Counted from the stretch's first letter, positions 1 to 9,194 are shown. The stretch is 51,593 nucleotides of DNA from an uncultured Myxococcales bacterium (GCA_937902985.1 CALFNG010000531.1:1-51593), one strand, 5' to 3'. Notes: a model not told the origin generated them from the sequence alone. Translations and numbers: made by a program.

Positions 1-55
1 TTGGGCTGACTTGGGCTGACTTGGGCTGACTTGGGCTGACTTGGGCTGACTTGGG
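1..55. repeat. 10-bp tandem repeat, 5.5 copies
   Basis: The unit TTGGGCTGAC occurs five times without mismatch and is followed by a partial copy (TTGGG). The array runs off the left edge of the window, so its true length is unknown. It ends about 25 bases before the likely start of the cytochrome lipoprotein gene. Each unit contains TGA, and a 10-base period passes through all frames, so the array cannot be coding. Confidence 0.95.
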
Positions 56-80
56 TATGTCAACGACGGAAGGGGCGCCA

Positions 81-1130
81 GTGATCGTGCGGAAGTCTCT
101 CTGGGCCGTCGGTGCCACGCTAACGCTTGGGGCAGCCAGCGCCGCCCTCGGGGCGTGTTCGTCGTCGTCCGCGCAGCCGGCTGCCGCGGACGCCTCGATC
201 CCGATCCCCACGTCGTCGTGCAAGAACGGCGGCCTCACGGTCTCGTTCAGCCCGATGTACTCGGCGTTTGACGGAAAACACATGTTCCAGGTTCCCGCGG
301 TCGTCCGGGGGTCGAACGGGAACGTCGTGTGGAGCGCGGACGCGACGATGGTCAAGATGCAGTCCGACCCCGAGCGCCCCAACGAAGTGCTCATCACGAT
401 GAGCAAGCCGGGCGCCGTGATCATCAATGTTCAGACGGTCGACGATCCCGACGCCGCCGTCCCGACGCCTCCCAAGTGCGGCTCGTCGCTCTTGACCATC
501 ACCCAGGCCGCCGAGTCCGACTGGGAGATCGGGAGCGCCCGATACAACAACGGCAAGTCGGTTCACCTCGCGGGGAGCACCACCGCGACTACCGGCAGCC
601 CCCTCGAGCAGGGCAACGGCGGGCCGGCCTGCACGAACTGCCACGGCGAGGCGGCGACGAACAGCGTGTTCACCGACGTGTCGCATACCCCCGAGCAGAC
701 GGGCGGGTTCAGCGACGACGACCTCCTGGGCATCATCCTCCGCGGTACATTCCCCGACGGCGGCTTCTTCGATCCAACCATCGTGCCGTACGCCTCGTGG
801 ATGGGCTTCCACCGGTGGACCGACATCACGTCGGACCAGCAGAAGGGCATCATCGTCTACCTGCGCTCGCTCACGCCAGCGCCTCAGAAGGGCGAGCCCA
901 ACTTCGGCGCGTACGACAACATCGATTCGGGTCCCGACCAGACCCCGATGGACGCCACGGTCGACGGCGCGATGGACTCGCCGATGGACACAGGCCCGCT
1001 GGGCGACGAGAGCCCTGCCGACGCGGGCCCGCCGGACGTCACGGTCCCCGTCCCCGATGCCGGCCCCGACGCCGATAGCCTCGAAGCCGCCGCGGTCGTC
1101 GACGGGGGGGATTCGAGCTCGTCGGACTAG
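81..1130 (+). CDS. Putative cytochrome c lipoprotein
   Basis: This is a predicted exported lipoprotein of about 349 residues with one covalent haem site. The GTG at 81 is preferred because an AAGGGG-type ribosome site sits just before it and the protein then opens with a standard lipoprotein signal: a short basic start, a hydrophobic stretch and a Cys after LGA. Near the middle there is one CxxCH haem c motif (CTNCH), followed by a helical c-type cytochrome-like stretch with a possible Met ligand (SWMGF). The last 70 or so residues are a low-complexity Asp/Pro/Ala tail, as is common in myxobacterial envelope proteins. In-frame TTG (51) and ATG (57) starts exist but would spoil the signal peptide. 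The electron partner is unknown. The next gene begins immediately after its stop. Confidence 0.7.
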   Translation: MIVRKSLWAVGATLTLGAASAALGACSSSSAQPAAADASIPIPTSSCKNGGLTVSFSPMYSAFDGKHMFQVPAVVRGSNGNVVWSADATMVKMQSDPERPNEVLITMSKPGAVIINVQTVDDPDAAVPTPPKCGSSLLTITQAAESDWEIGSARYNNGKSVHLAGSTTATTGSPLEQGNGGPACTNCHGEAATNSVFTDVSHTPEQTGGFSDDDLLGIILRGTFPDGGFFDPTIVPYASWMGFHRWTDITSDQQKGIIVYLRSLTPAPQKGEPNFGAYDNIDSGPDQTPMDATVDGAMDSPMDTGPLGDESPADAGPPDVTVPVPDAGPDADSLEAAAVVDGGDSSSSD

Positions 1131-1919
1131 ATGAGTTCGAGGGGAGCCGACGTCGCGAGCGGCGCGCGGGTGCCACGGATTGCCGCGGCCGACGCGGCGC
1201 GCGCCCATCCCGTCGACGTCGAGCCGCGCATCGCTGCGGCCGACTGGGCGTCACTGTCGCAAGAGCTCGACGCGCATGGAGCGGCGGTGCTCGAAGGCCT
1301 TCTCGAGCCCGCCGCGTGCGAAGCTCTCGTCGAGCTCTATGGACGCGACGCGATCTTTCGCAGTCGGGTCGTCATGGCACAGCATGGATTCGGTCGCGGA
1401 GAGTACAGATACTTCGCTTATCCGTTGCCGGAGCTCGTGGCCACGATGCGCGCCCGCCTCTATCCCCACCTCGTGCCCATCGCCAATCGGTGGAACGAGG
1501 CCATGGGAATCGAAGTGCGCTATCCCGACGACCATTCGGCGTTCGTCGAGCGATGCCACGCCGCGGGCCAGACCTTGCCGACACCGCTCTTGCTCCAGTA
1601 CGGCGCCGGCGACTTCAATTGCCTCCATCAGGATCTCTACGGAGAGCACGTCTTTCCCCTTCAGGTCGCGGTGCTCCTGTCGGCCCCCGAGCGCGACTTC
1701 ACGGGCGGCGAGTTCGTGATGACCGAGCAGCGCCCGCGGATGCAATCGCGACCGATGGTGCTGCCCTTGAGGCAGGGCGACAGCGCGATCTTCGCGGTCC
1801 AGCGCCGCCCCGTTCAGGGGGTTCGCGGGACGTCACGCGTCAACCTCCGACATGGCGTGAGCCGCGTGCGCTCCGGCTCTCGCCACACGATGGGCATCAT
1901 CTTCCACGACGCGAGCTAG
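1131..1919 (+). CDS. 2-oxoglutarate/Fe(II)-dependent oxygenase
   Basis: This 262-residue protein resembles the prolyl-4-hydroxylase-like (PKHD) 2OG-Fe(II) oxygenases. The double-stranded beta-helix core is in the second half. It shows the HxD metal pair as HQD in a CLHQDLYGEH context, a downstream second His in LRHGVSRV, and an Arg in SGSRHTMG that would bind 2-oxoglutarate. The N-terminal 100 residues are helical and carry no recognised motif. The ATG follows the stop of the cytochrome lipoprotein gene with no gap, so the two are probably co-transcribed. The substrate cannot be told from sequence; proteins of this type hydroxylate proteins or small molecules. Confidence 0.75.
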   Translation: MSSRGADVASGARVPRIAAADAARAHPVDVEPRIAAADWASLSQELDAHGAAVLEGLLEPAACEALVELYGRDAIFRSRVVMAQHGFGRGEYRYFAYPLPELVATMRARLYPHLVPIANRWNEAMGIEVRYPDDHSAFVERCHAAGQTLPTPLLLQYGAGDFNCLHQDLYGEHVFPLQVAVLLSAPERDFTGGEFVMTEQRPRMQSRPMVLPLRQGDSAIFAVQRRPVQGVRGTSRVNLRHGVSRVRSGSRHTMGIIFHDAS

Positions 1920-2034
1920 AGTCAGCGCCGAGGCGCCGCCCCGACCCGGCGTGATCGCTTCTTCGAGACACGCCAGGCCGATGGCGGAGCCGGCGAGTTG
2001 GGCGGAAGAACGGGGGGCGATCTATCTTCGGCGG

Positions 2035-3144
2035 ATGCGAACCAAAGCCGCCGTTGCTTACGAAGCGGGCAAGCCGCTGGTCATCGAAGACGTCGAGCTC
2101 GACGGCCCGCGCCCGGGCGAGGTTCTGGTCGAGATCCGGGCCACGGGGGTCTGTCACACCGACGAGTTCACGCGGAGCGGAGCCGACCCCGAGGGGCTCT
2201 TCCCGGCCATCTTCGGGCACGAGGGCGCGGGCGTCGTGGTCGACGTGGGACCCGGCGTCACCACGTTGAAGAAGGGCGACCACGTCATCCCGCTCTATAC
2301 GCCCGAGTGCCGCGCCTGCAAATCGTGCCTCAGTCGCAAGACCAACCTGTGCACGGCGATTCGCGCGACGCAGGGCAAGGGCGTCATGCCCGACGGTACG
2401 AGCCGCTTCTCGATCGGCAAGACGAAGCTCCACCATTACATGGGGTGCTCGACCTTCGCTCACCACACGGTGCTGCCGGAGATCGCGCTCGCGAAGGTGC
2501 GCGACGACGCGCCGTTCGACAAGATCTGTTACATCGGGTGCGGGGTCACGACCGGCATCGGCGCCGTGATCTACACGGCGAAGGTCGAGCCGGGCGCCCA
2601 TGTCGTCGTCTTCGGGCTCGGCGGCATCGGCCTCAACGTCATTCAGGGGGCGCGGATCGCCGGCGCCGATCGCATCGTCGGCGTGGACGTCAATCCTGCC
2701 CGCGAGGCGCTGGGCCGTCGATTCGGCATGACGCACTTCGTGAACCCGAAAGACGTCGACGATCTGGTCCCGCACCTGGTCGAGCTGACGGGCGGCGGCG
2801 CCGACTACAGCTTCGAGTGCGTGGGCAACGTGAAGTTGATGCGGCAGGCGCTCGAGTGCTGCCATCGCGGGTGGGGCGTGAGCGTCGTCATCGGCGTGGC
2901 CGGATCGGGGCAGGAGATCGCGACGCGCCCGTTTCAGCTCGTCACGGGCCGGGTCTGGAAGGGCTCGGCCTTCGGTGGGGCGCGTGGCCGCACCGACGTG
3001 CCGAAGATCGTCGACTGGTACATGGAGAAGAAGATCGAGATCGATGCGTTGATCACCCACAAGCTCCCTCTCGAGCGCATCAACGAGGCGTTCGACCTGA
3101 TGCACCAGGGCAAGTCGATCCGGACCGTGGTCGAGTTCGCGTGA
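2035..3144 (+). CDS. frmA: S-(hydroxymethyl)glutathione dehydrogenase / class III alcohol dehydrogenase
   Basis: This 369-residue zinc- and NAD-dependent dehydrogenase oxidises S-hydroxymethylglutathione (formaldehyde detoxification) and commonly also reduces S-nitrosoglutathione. Catalytic zinc ligands are visible as Cys40 (GVCHTDE), His62 (GHEGAG) and Cys169. The structural zinc site is the four-Cys group at residues 92, 95, 98 and 106. The nucleotide-binding turn is FGLGGIG at about 193-199. Length and motif order match class III ADH. The ATG at 2035 gives the normal N-terminus; an upstream in-frame start at 1951 would add an unrelated extension. No S-formylglutathione hydrolase gene lies beside it. 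The gene stands alone between the oxygenase and a convergent ligase gene. Confidence 0.93.
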   Translation: MRTKAAVAYEAGKPLVIEDVELDGPRPGEVLVEIRATGVCHTDEFTRSGADPEGLFPAIFGHEGAGVVVDVGPGVTTLKKGDHVIPLYTPECRACKSCLSRKTNLCTAIRATQGKGVMPDGTSRFSIGKTKLHHYMGCSTFAHHTVLPEIALAKVRDDAPFDKICYIGCGVTTGIGAVIYTAKVEPGAHVVVFGLGGIGLNVIQGARIAGADRIVGVDVNPAREALGRRFGMTHFVNPKDVDDLVPHLVELTGGGADYSFECVGNVKLMRQALECCHRGWGVSVVIGVAGSGQEIATRPFQLVTGRVWKGSAFGGARGRTDVPKIVDWYMEKKIEIDALITHKLPLERINEAFDLMHQGKSIRTVVEFA

Positions 3145-3368
3145 GTGGCTCGCTCGCTTGGCGGCCAATCTCGTCGCGAATTTGACGGCCCGGGAGGCCA
3201 CCTGCATGTCGTCGGGCATCGGGAGCGCGCGAGAGCCCATGCCGGTACGACGCCGCTCCCAGCGAAACGATCTAACTCTACTGAAGGATGCCCAGCGAGT
3301 CTCCCGCGCGATTCATGGGAAGGAAGCCGGAGCTCGAGGGGACGTCGCCGGTCCCCCCCGGAGCTCGA
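3145..3368. other. Convergent intergenic region, nothing recognised
   Basis: This stretch of 224 bases separates frmA (plus strand) from the acyl-CoA ligase gene (minus strand). Both genes end here. I see no convincing hairpin with a T run, no RNA gene and no recognisable protein similarity in any frame. Confidence 0.5.
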
Positions 3369-5036
3369 TCACGCCGTCTTCTGGTCTTCCTTCTCCTGGA
3401 GCCCGCGCCAGAAGATCTTACCGGACCCCGTCTTCGGGAGCGAATCGACGAACTCGACGCTCCGGGGCACCTTGTAAGCCGCCATGTGCGTCTGGCACCA
3501 CGCGATGAGCGAGGTCTCGTCGAGCGCGTCGGGCGACCCCGTCTTGCGCACGACCACCGCCTTCACGCTCTCGCCGCGCCGCGGGTCTCGCGTCCGGATG
3601 ATCGCGGCTTCTTTGACGGCCGGGTGAGCGTAGAGCATCGTCTCGACCTCGGCGGGCCACACCTTGAACCCGGAGGCGTTGATCATTCGCTTCAGGCGGT
3701 CGACCAGAAAGAAGTACCCATCTTCGTCGGTGCGCCCGAGGTCGCCCGTGCGAAAGAAGCGCTTGCCCTCGATCTCCACGAAGCACTCGGCGTTGGCGTC
3801 GGGCTTGTTCCAGTACCCGAGGAAGACCTGCGGCCCATGAGTGATGATCTCGCCCACTTCGTTCGGCGGCAGCTCGACGAGAGTCTGGGGGTCGACCACG
3901 CGCGAATCGACGCCGAAGATCGGGATCCCCAGGCATTGCTTCTTCGGCTTCTGCACGGGGTTGATGTGCGACGGCGCCATCGTCTCGGAGAGACCGTAGC
4001 CCTCGAGGTACGTGAGGCCGCAGAGCTCCTTGAGCTTCTGTGCGATCGCCTCGGGCATCGCGGCGCCGCCGCCGCCCATCGCGCGAATGCTAGAGAGATC
4101 GTACTTCTCGAGGTCGGGGCTCGACAGCAGATCGACGACCATCGTCGGAACGGCGGTCCACCCCGTAACGTGGAATCGCTCCACGAGCTGCGCCGCCACG
4201 TTCCGGTCCCAGCGCGGCATGATCACGATGGTCGCCCCCTGGTGGATCGGTCCGTTCATGCTGTTCTGCATGCCGGTCACATGAAAAAAAGGCAGCACGG
4301 CGAGGATGCACTCGCCCCCGTCGACGACCTCGTGCCAAGCAGACCAGGCGATCGTCGTGTGCATGACCGTGCGGTGCGGGTGCATGCACCCCTTCGGAAG
4401 CCCCGTCGTGCCCGAGGTGTATGGGAGCACCGCGAGGTCGTCCGGGCCCGCCGTGTGCGACGTCGGCGCCAGATCGCGCGCGACGGCCTGGCTCCAAAGG
4501 GTAACCCCTGGGACATCGAACGAGGCACGAGGCGCTCGAACGAAGTCGGGAATTGCGAGATCCGTTGGCGCCGTGAGGTAATCCGAATAGGCCGCGACAA
4601 TGAGGTGTTTGAGCGCGCTGCCCAGGAGCGGTAGGGCATTGGCCGCGACCTCTTGTGCGGCGAACATGACATTTGCCTCGCTGTCGCGAAGCATGTGCTC
4701 GATCTCGCCGGTGAGGTTCATCGGGTTGATCGGAACGACGACCGCGTCGGCTCGAAGAATCGCGTAAAAGGCGAGCACGAATTGGGGGCTATTCTGCATG
4801 TAAAGGCCGACCCGATCGCCGCGTTTGACCCCGCATTCGTGCTGAAGGAAGCCGGCCAGGCGCTCGGCTTCGGCCTCGACCTGCGCGTACGTGAGCACGC
4901 TCTCGTAGAAGACGAGGCACCCGCGGTTCGGGTCGCGGGCGGCCGACGCCTCGAGATTGGACCAGAGCGACGTTGGCGGCAGCGCGATCTCGCGCGGTGA
5001 CGCGGGCGGCCAAGACGAAAGATGACGAGTGCTCAT
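3369..5036 (-). CDS. AMP-forming acyl-CoA synthetase / long-chain fatty acid-CoA ligase
   Basis: This 555-residue ANL-superfamily adenylating enzyme is expected to activate a carboxylic acid (probably medium or long chain) with ATP and then CoA. The phosphate-binding loop YTSGTTGLPKG is at 206-216. Later come the adenine-binding region with GYGLSE, the RTGDLGR and DRLKRMINASGFKVWP segments of the hinge and C-terminal domain, and the catalytic Lys in the PKTGSGKI motif near the C-terminus. The family usual length is about 520-560, so the protein is full length. A purine-rich ribosome site (GAGGAG) precedes the ATG, though at long spacing. A truncated YciI-type fragment lies upstream on the same strand. 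Substrate chain length cannot be judged from sequence. Confidence 0.9.
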   Translation of the reverse strand: MSTRHLSSWPPASPREIALPPTSLWSNLEASAARDPNRGCLVFYESVLTYAQVEAEAERLAGFLQHECGVKRGDRVGLYMQNSPQFVLAFYAILRADAVVVPINPMNLTGEIEHMLRDSEANVMFAAQEVAANALPLLGSALKHLIVAAYSDYLTAPTDLAIPDFVRAPRASFDVPGVTLWSQAVARDLAPTSHTAGPDDLAVLPYTSGTTGLPKGCMHPHRTVMHTTIAWSAWHEVVDGGECILAVLPFFHVTGMQNSMNGPIHQGATIVIMPRWDRNVAAQLVERFHVTGWTAVPTMVVDLLSSPDLEKYDLSSIRAMGGGGAAMPEAIAQKLKELCGLTYLEGYGLSETMAPSHINPVQKPKKQCLGIPIFGVDSRVVDPQTLVELPPNEVGEIITHGPQVFLGYWNKPDANAECFVEIEGKRFFRTGDLGRTDEDGYFFLVDRLKRMINASGFKVWPAEVETMLYAHPAVKEAAIIRTRDPRRGESVKAVVVRKTGSPDALDETSLIAWCQTHMAAYKVPRSVEFVDSLPKTGSGKIFWRGLQEKEDQKTA

Positions 5037-5153
5037 GCTGCTTCGACGCTCCTCGAGATTCGCGTGACTTCGTACCCTGGCTTCCTATCAGAAAAAGCCG
5101 CACGGGGCCCGTCAGCGTCCAGCGCGTTGCGCTCAAATCGCTGCCTTCGGCGC

Positions 5154-5333
5154 TCACAGTGATGCTTTCCGCCGACGGCGGTCCGAAACGAATGCTGGTT
5201 GGCAACGAGCCTCGATGCTCCCCCACGTCTCCAGCTGCTCGTTGTATTTCATCATGTCCGCCAGCACCTTCTCGTCCGGCATCTTGCCCGCTTCGGAGTT
5301 CGCATCGGCGGGGACCATGACCGTGAAGCGCAT
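5154..5333 (-). pseudogene. N-terminal fragment of a YCII-related (DGPF-type) protein
   Basis: From an ATG at 5333 with a good purine-rich ribosome site, the frame encodes about 36 residues that match the start of YCII-related/DGPF proteins, including the SEAGKMPDEKVLADMMKYNE region. After the residues EQLETWG the similarity stops. The remaining 23 residues are Arg-rich and unlike the family, which is normally about 115-140 residues and contains a DGPF motif. No continuation is convincing in the other two frames. I read it as a truncated remnant, though a short expressed peptide cannot be excluded. Confidence 0.6.
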
Positions 5334-5504
5334 TGGGGGTGCCTCTTTCTTTCTCTTGGGGTGGGAGCCGGGCCATGCCGGCCGCCATCGACCGGGTTCG
5401 GCGCCTGCTCTACCCGGGCGACGAACGAGGGGGCGCCCGATCGACACGGCCGAGCAGTATTTTTTCGACCGAGGGCCGGCCCGCGTAGATCACGGCGGCG
5501 GCGC

Positions 5505-6590
5505 TCAACGGGCAGGCGGGGCAGGCGGGGCAGCCGGGGCGAGCGGTCCCGGAGCGACCATCTGATAGAGCCGCAGGGTCTTGTAAGCCTGGGAGAGGGG
5601 GACGCTCGTCTCGGCTGCCTGGATCAGCGCGTCGAGCGTCTCGGCAGGAACGTGCGCGTCGAGGCCGACCTGGCTCGCGAGCGGGTCGCTCTTGATCGTC
5701 GCGTCGTGAGCGACCTTGCCCAGGAGCGTGGCGAGCCCGACACCGGTCGTCCCCTGCAGAGATTCGGCGAGGCCAGCGCGCTTCTCGTCGAGGAGGCGGC
5801 CGAGCTCGTCGGCCGCATTCGCGCTCCCGGTCTCGACAATCGCGTGCACGTCGACGCCGCCGGCGGCCTCGCCTTTCGCACCGCCGCTGCGAAGGCCGAT
5901 CGAGATCGCGTGCGGACCGGTCGAGCCGGTGATCATCGACCGGAGGCTGGGCCGCTCGCCGCCGAGGGCGACCGTCGCTACGAGCGGCTGCTTGTATCCC
6001 ATGCGCGCGAGGCGCTGCACCACGAGGTCGTTCTTGGCCAGCGACGCGCCGCCCTCGGCGTCGATCGCGGCCTTGATCGACGCCTCGTCGCCGTAGAGGA
6101 GGTGGCTGTCGTCGGCTGCCATCACAGCGTCTTCGCCGGGGCGCACGAGGTACGAACGGCCGCCGTGCTCGGCCCTCGCGTATTTGTAGTCGGCGAGCTT
6201 GGCGGCGAGCTTCTCGCCGTCGAAGCGGCCGCTCATGACGACGAGCGACGGCGTGATCGCCAGCTTGTCGACGTCGAACGCGAGGTCGACGCCGGCCGCG
6301 TTCTTCACGTCGCTTCGCACCCGTTCGAGCCACTCGCGCGCGGCGCCCTTGTCGGATCCGAGCGCCTTTGGATGAATCTGGTGCGGATCGACGATGGCCA
6401 CCGCCTGCGCGTCACCCGGGATCCACGCGAGCAAGCCGTCGTTGCCGGGGTAAAGGCGCGACTTGAGGTCCGCCCACCCGAAGCCGGCCCAACCGGTCTT
6501 GACCGCGAGGAACGCGGCGATGCCGAGCCCCAGGAGAAAGACCCACGACTTGCGCGACTTCGTCTTCTTCGCGACCGTTCCCTCCGGCAT
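5505..6590 (-). CDS. Membrane-anchored hypothetical protein
   Basis: This 361-residue protein starts at an ATG preceded by GGGAG. A lysine-rich N-terminus (KKTKSRK) is followed by one transmembrane helix (residues about 15-32), so the rest is predicted to face outward. The soluble part alternates strands and helices and has Ala-rich segments. It contains no catalytic motif I recognise. The C-terminus ends in an Ala/Pro repeat. Proteins of this kind, without assigned function, are common in myxobacteria. The gene is probably monocistronic; a divergent gene of unknown function starts 157 bases away at 6748. Confidence 0.6.
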   Translation of the reverse strand: MPEGTVAKKTKSRKSWVFLLGLGIAAFLAVKTGWAGFGWADLKSRLYPGNDGLLAWIPGDAQAVAIVDPHQIHPKALGSDKGAAREWLERVRSDVKNAAGVDLAFDVDKLAITPSLVVMSGRFDGEKLAAKLADYKYARAEHGGRSYLVRPGEDAVMAADDSHLLYGDEASIKAAIDAEGGASLAKNDLVVQRLARMGYKQPLVATVALGGERPSLRSMITGSTGPHAISIGLRSGGAKGEAAGGVDVHAIVETGSANAADELGRLLDEKRAGLAESLQGTTGVGLATLLGKVAHDATIKSDPLASQVGLDAHVPAETLDALIQAAETSVPLSQAYKTLRLYQMVAPGPLAPAAPPAPPAR

Positions 6591-6747
6591 CGTAACGAGT
6601 CTCCCATTGCCGACCGCCGCCGATCCCTTGCGGGCCGACCCGCACACGGTCCCTGGCGGGCCGAACCCGCACATAGGCTTCAACCATAGCAGCTGACCGT
6701 CGCGATCCGGTCTACGCTGGAACCCCCACGGGGAGGCGGCCCATCGA

Positions 6748-7245
6748 ATGAAGAACGACGCAAAGAATCAGCTGAAGAAGATCCTCGGCACCTACGACGA
6801 CCGCCTCGCCGCCGACGAGCGCAAGATCATCGCCAAGCGCGCGGCCGACGCAGCCTTCCCCGAGCGCTTCGCCACGCTCCGGGCAGACACGCTTCGCCCT
6901 GCCATCCAGGAGTTCGTGGACATGCTCACCGGGCACGGGCACGAGGCCACGGCCCGCGAGCAAGAAGAGTCATCGAGCACGACCGGCGGCATCTCGTTCG
7001 CCGCGATCTCGCTCCGGATGAACCCCAAACCGTTTGCCTTCAAGTCGGCGGAGACGAACCGGAGCTTCATCGAGATCACCTTCTCGGCGAACCGCAACGA
7101 GCGAAAGGTGACCGTGTCGTCGACCAACACGATCGTCAACTCGAACGGGAGCCTGGGGAAACGCGGCGAATACGAGCTCGACGCCATGACCGCCGACGTG
7201 GTCGCGGAGCACGTGCTCCGCTCGCTGCAAGAGGCCTTGCAGTAG
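6748..7245 (+). CDS. Conserved-looking hypothetical protein, 165 aa
   Basis: This soluble protein has no signal peptide and no membrane segment. The N-terminal 65 residues are strongly helical and charged (LKKILGTYDDRLAADERKII). The second part is predicted to be mostly beta, with several regular strands (SFIEITFSANRNERKVTVSS). The ATG is preceded by a GGGGAGG-like ribosome site at 12-18 bases. Codon use matches the neighbours. I do not recognise a family. Its neighbours are hypothetical, so the context gives no functional hint. Confidence 0.55.
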   Translation: MKNDAKNQLKKILGTYDDRLAADERKIIAKRAADAAFPERFATLRADTLRPAIQEFVDMLTGHGHEATAREQEESSSTTGGISFAAISLRMNPKPFAFKSAETNRSFIEITFSANRNERKVTVSSTNTIVNSNGSLGKRGEYELDAMTADVVAEHVLRSLQEALQ

Positions 7246-7336
7246 GGGCTTCAGCGGCGGACGGGGGAGAACCGCAAAGGCGCGAAGTTATTTGGGGGCA
7301 CGCGTCACGCCTCCGCGACGGCCGTGCCGACGGACG

Positions 7337-8200
7337 TCAACGGTGTCCGCCGTGACCGCCGCCACCGTGACCGCCACCTCCGTGGAACCCGCCCCCGCCG
7401 TGGAACCCGCCCCCGCCGTGGAACCCGCCCCGATAGCCGCCGTGGAACCCGCCCCGATAGCCGCCGTGGTAGTAGCCCGGCCGTCCCCAACCCCAGCCGC
7501 GCGCGTAGTACGGCCGGCCCCAGTATCCTCGCGGATAGCCTCCCCCGTAGAAGCCGATGAACGTCGGGTTGTAATAGAACGGCGCGTCCCAGTAGTCGTA
7601 CCCGTAGACCTCCGGGTCGTATTCGGCTTGGGGCGCGCTGTCGTCGGCCGCCACCGCAGAGTCGCCGTCGGTCTCGATGCGATCGAACGGCGTGGTCTCG
7701 GAGACGGGGCCGGCGTCGGTGTGAACCGTCGACGTGAACCGGAAGGCCGGCACGGCGGAGGCACTCTGCATGTCTTCGGGAAGGGGGAAAAAGACGTCGA
7801 CGAGGCGCGTGGAGTTCGGCGCGATCGTCACGATCGGCGGCGAGCCCACGCCGGGGCTCGCGGACGCAAACGCGGGCGTGCTCGTGGCGCGGCCCTCGAG
7901 CGCGGCCTGCTGCTCGCGCGTGTCGAGCGTCCAGGGTTGATCGCTCTTGTTCGCGATGGAGAGGCGAATGTGGAGCGCGCCCACCGATTCGTCGTCGGCG
8001 CCCTCGGGCGACAGCGGCTCGATGCCGTATGACGCGACGCGAAGATCGCCCCGGGGGGCCTGGGGCGGAATGGCGTAGTCGGCGGCGGCGTGGCCATACA
8101 GCGTTGTCAGGGGCGCGTTGGTCGCCGGCACGTAAGCGTAGGTGGCGCTGCAGCCTGCTGTAGTAAGCGCGACAAGGATGAGACCCGTGAAGGAATGCAT
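7337..8200 (-). CDS. Lipoprotein with Gly/His/Tyr-rich repeat tail
   Basis: This 287-residue protein has a lipoprotein signal (hydrophobic stretch ending TTAGC) and the mature protein begins at that Cys. Residues of about 40-160 form a beta-rich domain of unknown family with segments such as LHIRLSIANKSDQPW and APNSTRLVDVFFPLP, resembling extracellular Ig-like or DUF-type folds. The C-terminal 90 residues are low complexity: Tyr/Gly/Trp-rich, then repeats of GGYRGGFHGG and GGGGFHGG. Histidines in the repeat could bind metals. The ATG at 8200 has GAGG ten bases upstream. A repeat tail of this type suggests an outer-membrane or matrix-associated role, which is inference. Confidence 0.6.
   Translation of the reverse strand: MHSFTGLILVALTTAGCSATYAYVPATNAPLTTLYGHAAADYAIPPQAPRGDLRVASYGIEPLSPEGADDESVGALHIRLSIANKSDQPWTLDTREQQAALEGRATSTPAFASASPGVGSPPIVTIAPNSTRLVDVFFPLPEDMQSASAVPAFRFTSTVHTDAGPVSETTPFDRIETDGDSAVAADDSAPQAEYDPEVYGYDYWDAPFYYNPTFIGFYGGGYPRGYWGRPYYARGWGWGRPGYYHGGYRGGFHGGYRGGFHGGGGFHGGGGFHGGGGHGGGGHGGHR
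7381..7467. repeat. Short tandem repeats inside the Gly/His-rich gene
   Basis: The plus strand shows repeated GTGGAACCCGCCCC blocks with GCC or GATAGCC linkers. On the coding (minus) strand these encode the GGFHGG and GGYRGG units. The near-identical blocks make this a likely site of copy-number change. Confidence 0.8.
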
Positions 8201-8244
8201 GACGAGGGACCTCGCTTGCGTGATGCAATGGCCGTGCGCGCCAG

Positions 8245-8697
8245 TCAGCTCGAGCGCACCAGTCGCGACGACCCAGGCCGGCGAGACGGCACGCCGATCC
8301 AACGAAAGACCGCGATGCCGGCCAGCATCGACCCGAGAAAGAGCAGCGCCGGGACGGACCCTCCGGATGCCGCCACGACCGCGGGTCCCGGGCAGTAGCC
8401 CGCCGCGCCCCACCCGAGCCCGAAGATCGCGGCACCCGTGACGAGCGGCGCGCCGATCGTGGTCTTTGTGGCCAGAAAGAAGGCCGGCGCCCAGGCGGGC
8501 TTCTTCGCTCGCAGCGCCCATTGCGCGAACCCGAAGTGAACCGCGACGGCGCCTATCATCACGAAGGCCAGGCTCGGGTCCCACGCGCCCGCGACGTTCA
8601 AGAAGGCGATGATCTTGCGCGGATCCGTCATCCCCGAAATCCCGAGACCCAGCGCGAAGACGACGCCGAGCAAGAACGGGACGAATCGCCCCTTCAT
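8245..8697 (-). CDS. DUF6691 / YeeE-YedE half-transporter subunit B
   Basis: This 150-residue integral membrane protein has about four transmembrane helices and is the second half of a split YeeE/YedE transporter, a family linked to uptake of thiosulfate or other sulfur compounds. Visible signatures are GLGISGMTDPRKIIAFLN near the N-terminus and the GYCPGPA motif with a conserved Cys in the second half. The ATG at 8697 lies five bases after the stop of the partner gene, so the two are translationally coupled. A short basic C-terminal tail follows the last helix. Confidence 0.85.
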   Translation of the reverse strand: MKGRFVPFLLGVVFALGLGISGMTDPRKIIAFLNVAGAWDPSLAFVMIGAVAVHFGFAQWALRAKKPAWAPAFFLATKTTIGAPLVTGAAIFGLGWGAAGYCPGPAVVAASGGSVPALLFLGSMLAGIAVFRWIGVPSRRPGSSRLVRSS

Positions 8698-8702
8698 GGC
8701 GG

Positions 8703-9134
8703 TCACGTCGACGCCCCGAACAGGCGCTGCACGGCGTAGGCCGACAGCGCGCCCGTGAGCATGAAGATGAGGGTCGCGGCGAGCGATCGCACCGACAGGC
8801 GGCTGATGCCGCACACGCCGTGACCGCTCGTGCAGCCATTGCCGAGCTGCGTGCCGAACCCCACGAGCAAGCCCGCAACGACGATCAGAGGCCATGGAAC
8901 GCCCGGCGAGACCGACGGCACGAGCTCCGGACGGAGCCAGGCCAGGAGCGCGCCTCCCACGGCCAGGCCTCCGACAAACGCGAGGCGCCAGCTCCATTCG
9001 CCCCGTTCGGGCCGAACGAGCCCGCCGAGCATGCCGCTGATCCCGGCGACGCGACCGTTAAGGACGAGGAGCGCGGACGCGCTGGCACCGATGAGAGCGC
9101 CGCCCACGAGCGACGCGACGACAGTGAACGCCAT
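8703..9134 (-). CDS. YeeE/YedE family half-transporter subunit A
   Basis: This 143-residue membrane protein has about four helices. It carries the family signature [17 protein letters not shown] near residue 100, in which the conserved Cys residues are thought to handle the sulfur substrate. The start at 9134 gives a typical short N-terminus leading into the first helix. It is followed directly by the DUF6691 partner, as in many proteobacterial pairs. No persulfide dioxygenase, rhodanese or ArsR-type regulator lies next to the pair here, so the physiological substrate is uncertain. Confidence 0.88.
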   Translation of the reverse strand: MAFTVVASLVGGALIGASASALLVLNGRVAGISGMLGGLVRPERGEWSWRLAFVGGLAVGGALLAWLRPELVPSVSPGVPWPLIVVAGLLVGFGTQLGNGCTSGHGVCGISRLSVRSLAATLIFMLTGALSAYAVQRLFGAST

Positions 9135-9194
9135 GGGTACCCGGCCCACCTTAGCGCTCCTGGCCGCGCACGCTCGGGCGGGGAGGCGGGCACG

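Noticed and set aside
2-1208. Long open frames antisense to the cytochrome lipoprotein and many other genes
   Set aside because: High GC content opens long opposite-strand frames; these give Arg-rich products without motifs, ribosome sites or family similarity.
5041-5150. Continuation of the YciI-type gene in another frame
   Set aside because: I translated the two other frames; neither gave the expected DGPF block or a consistent length, so I kept the truncation reading.
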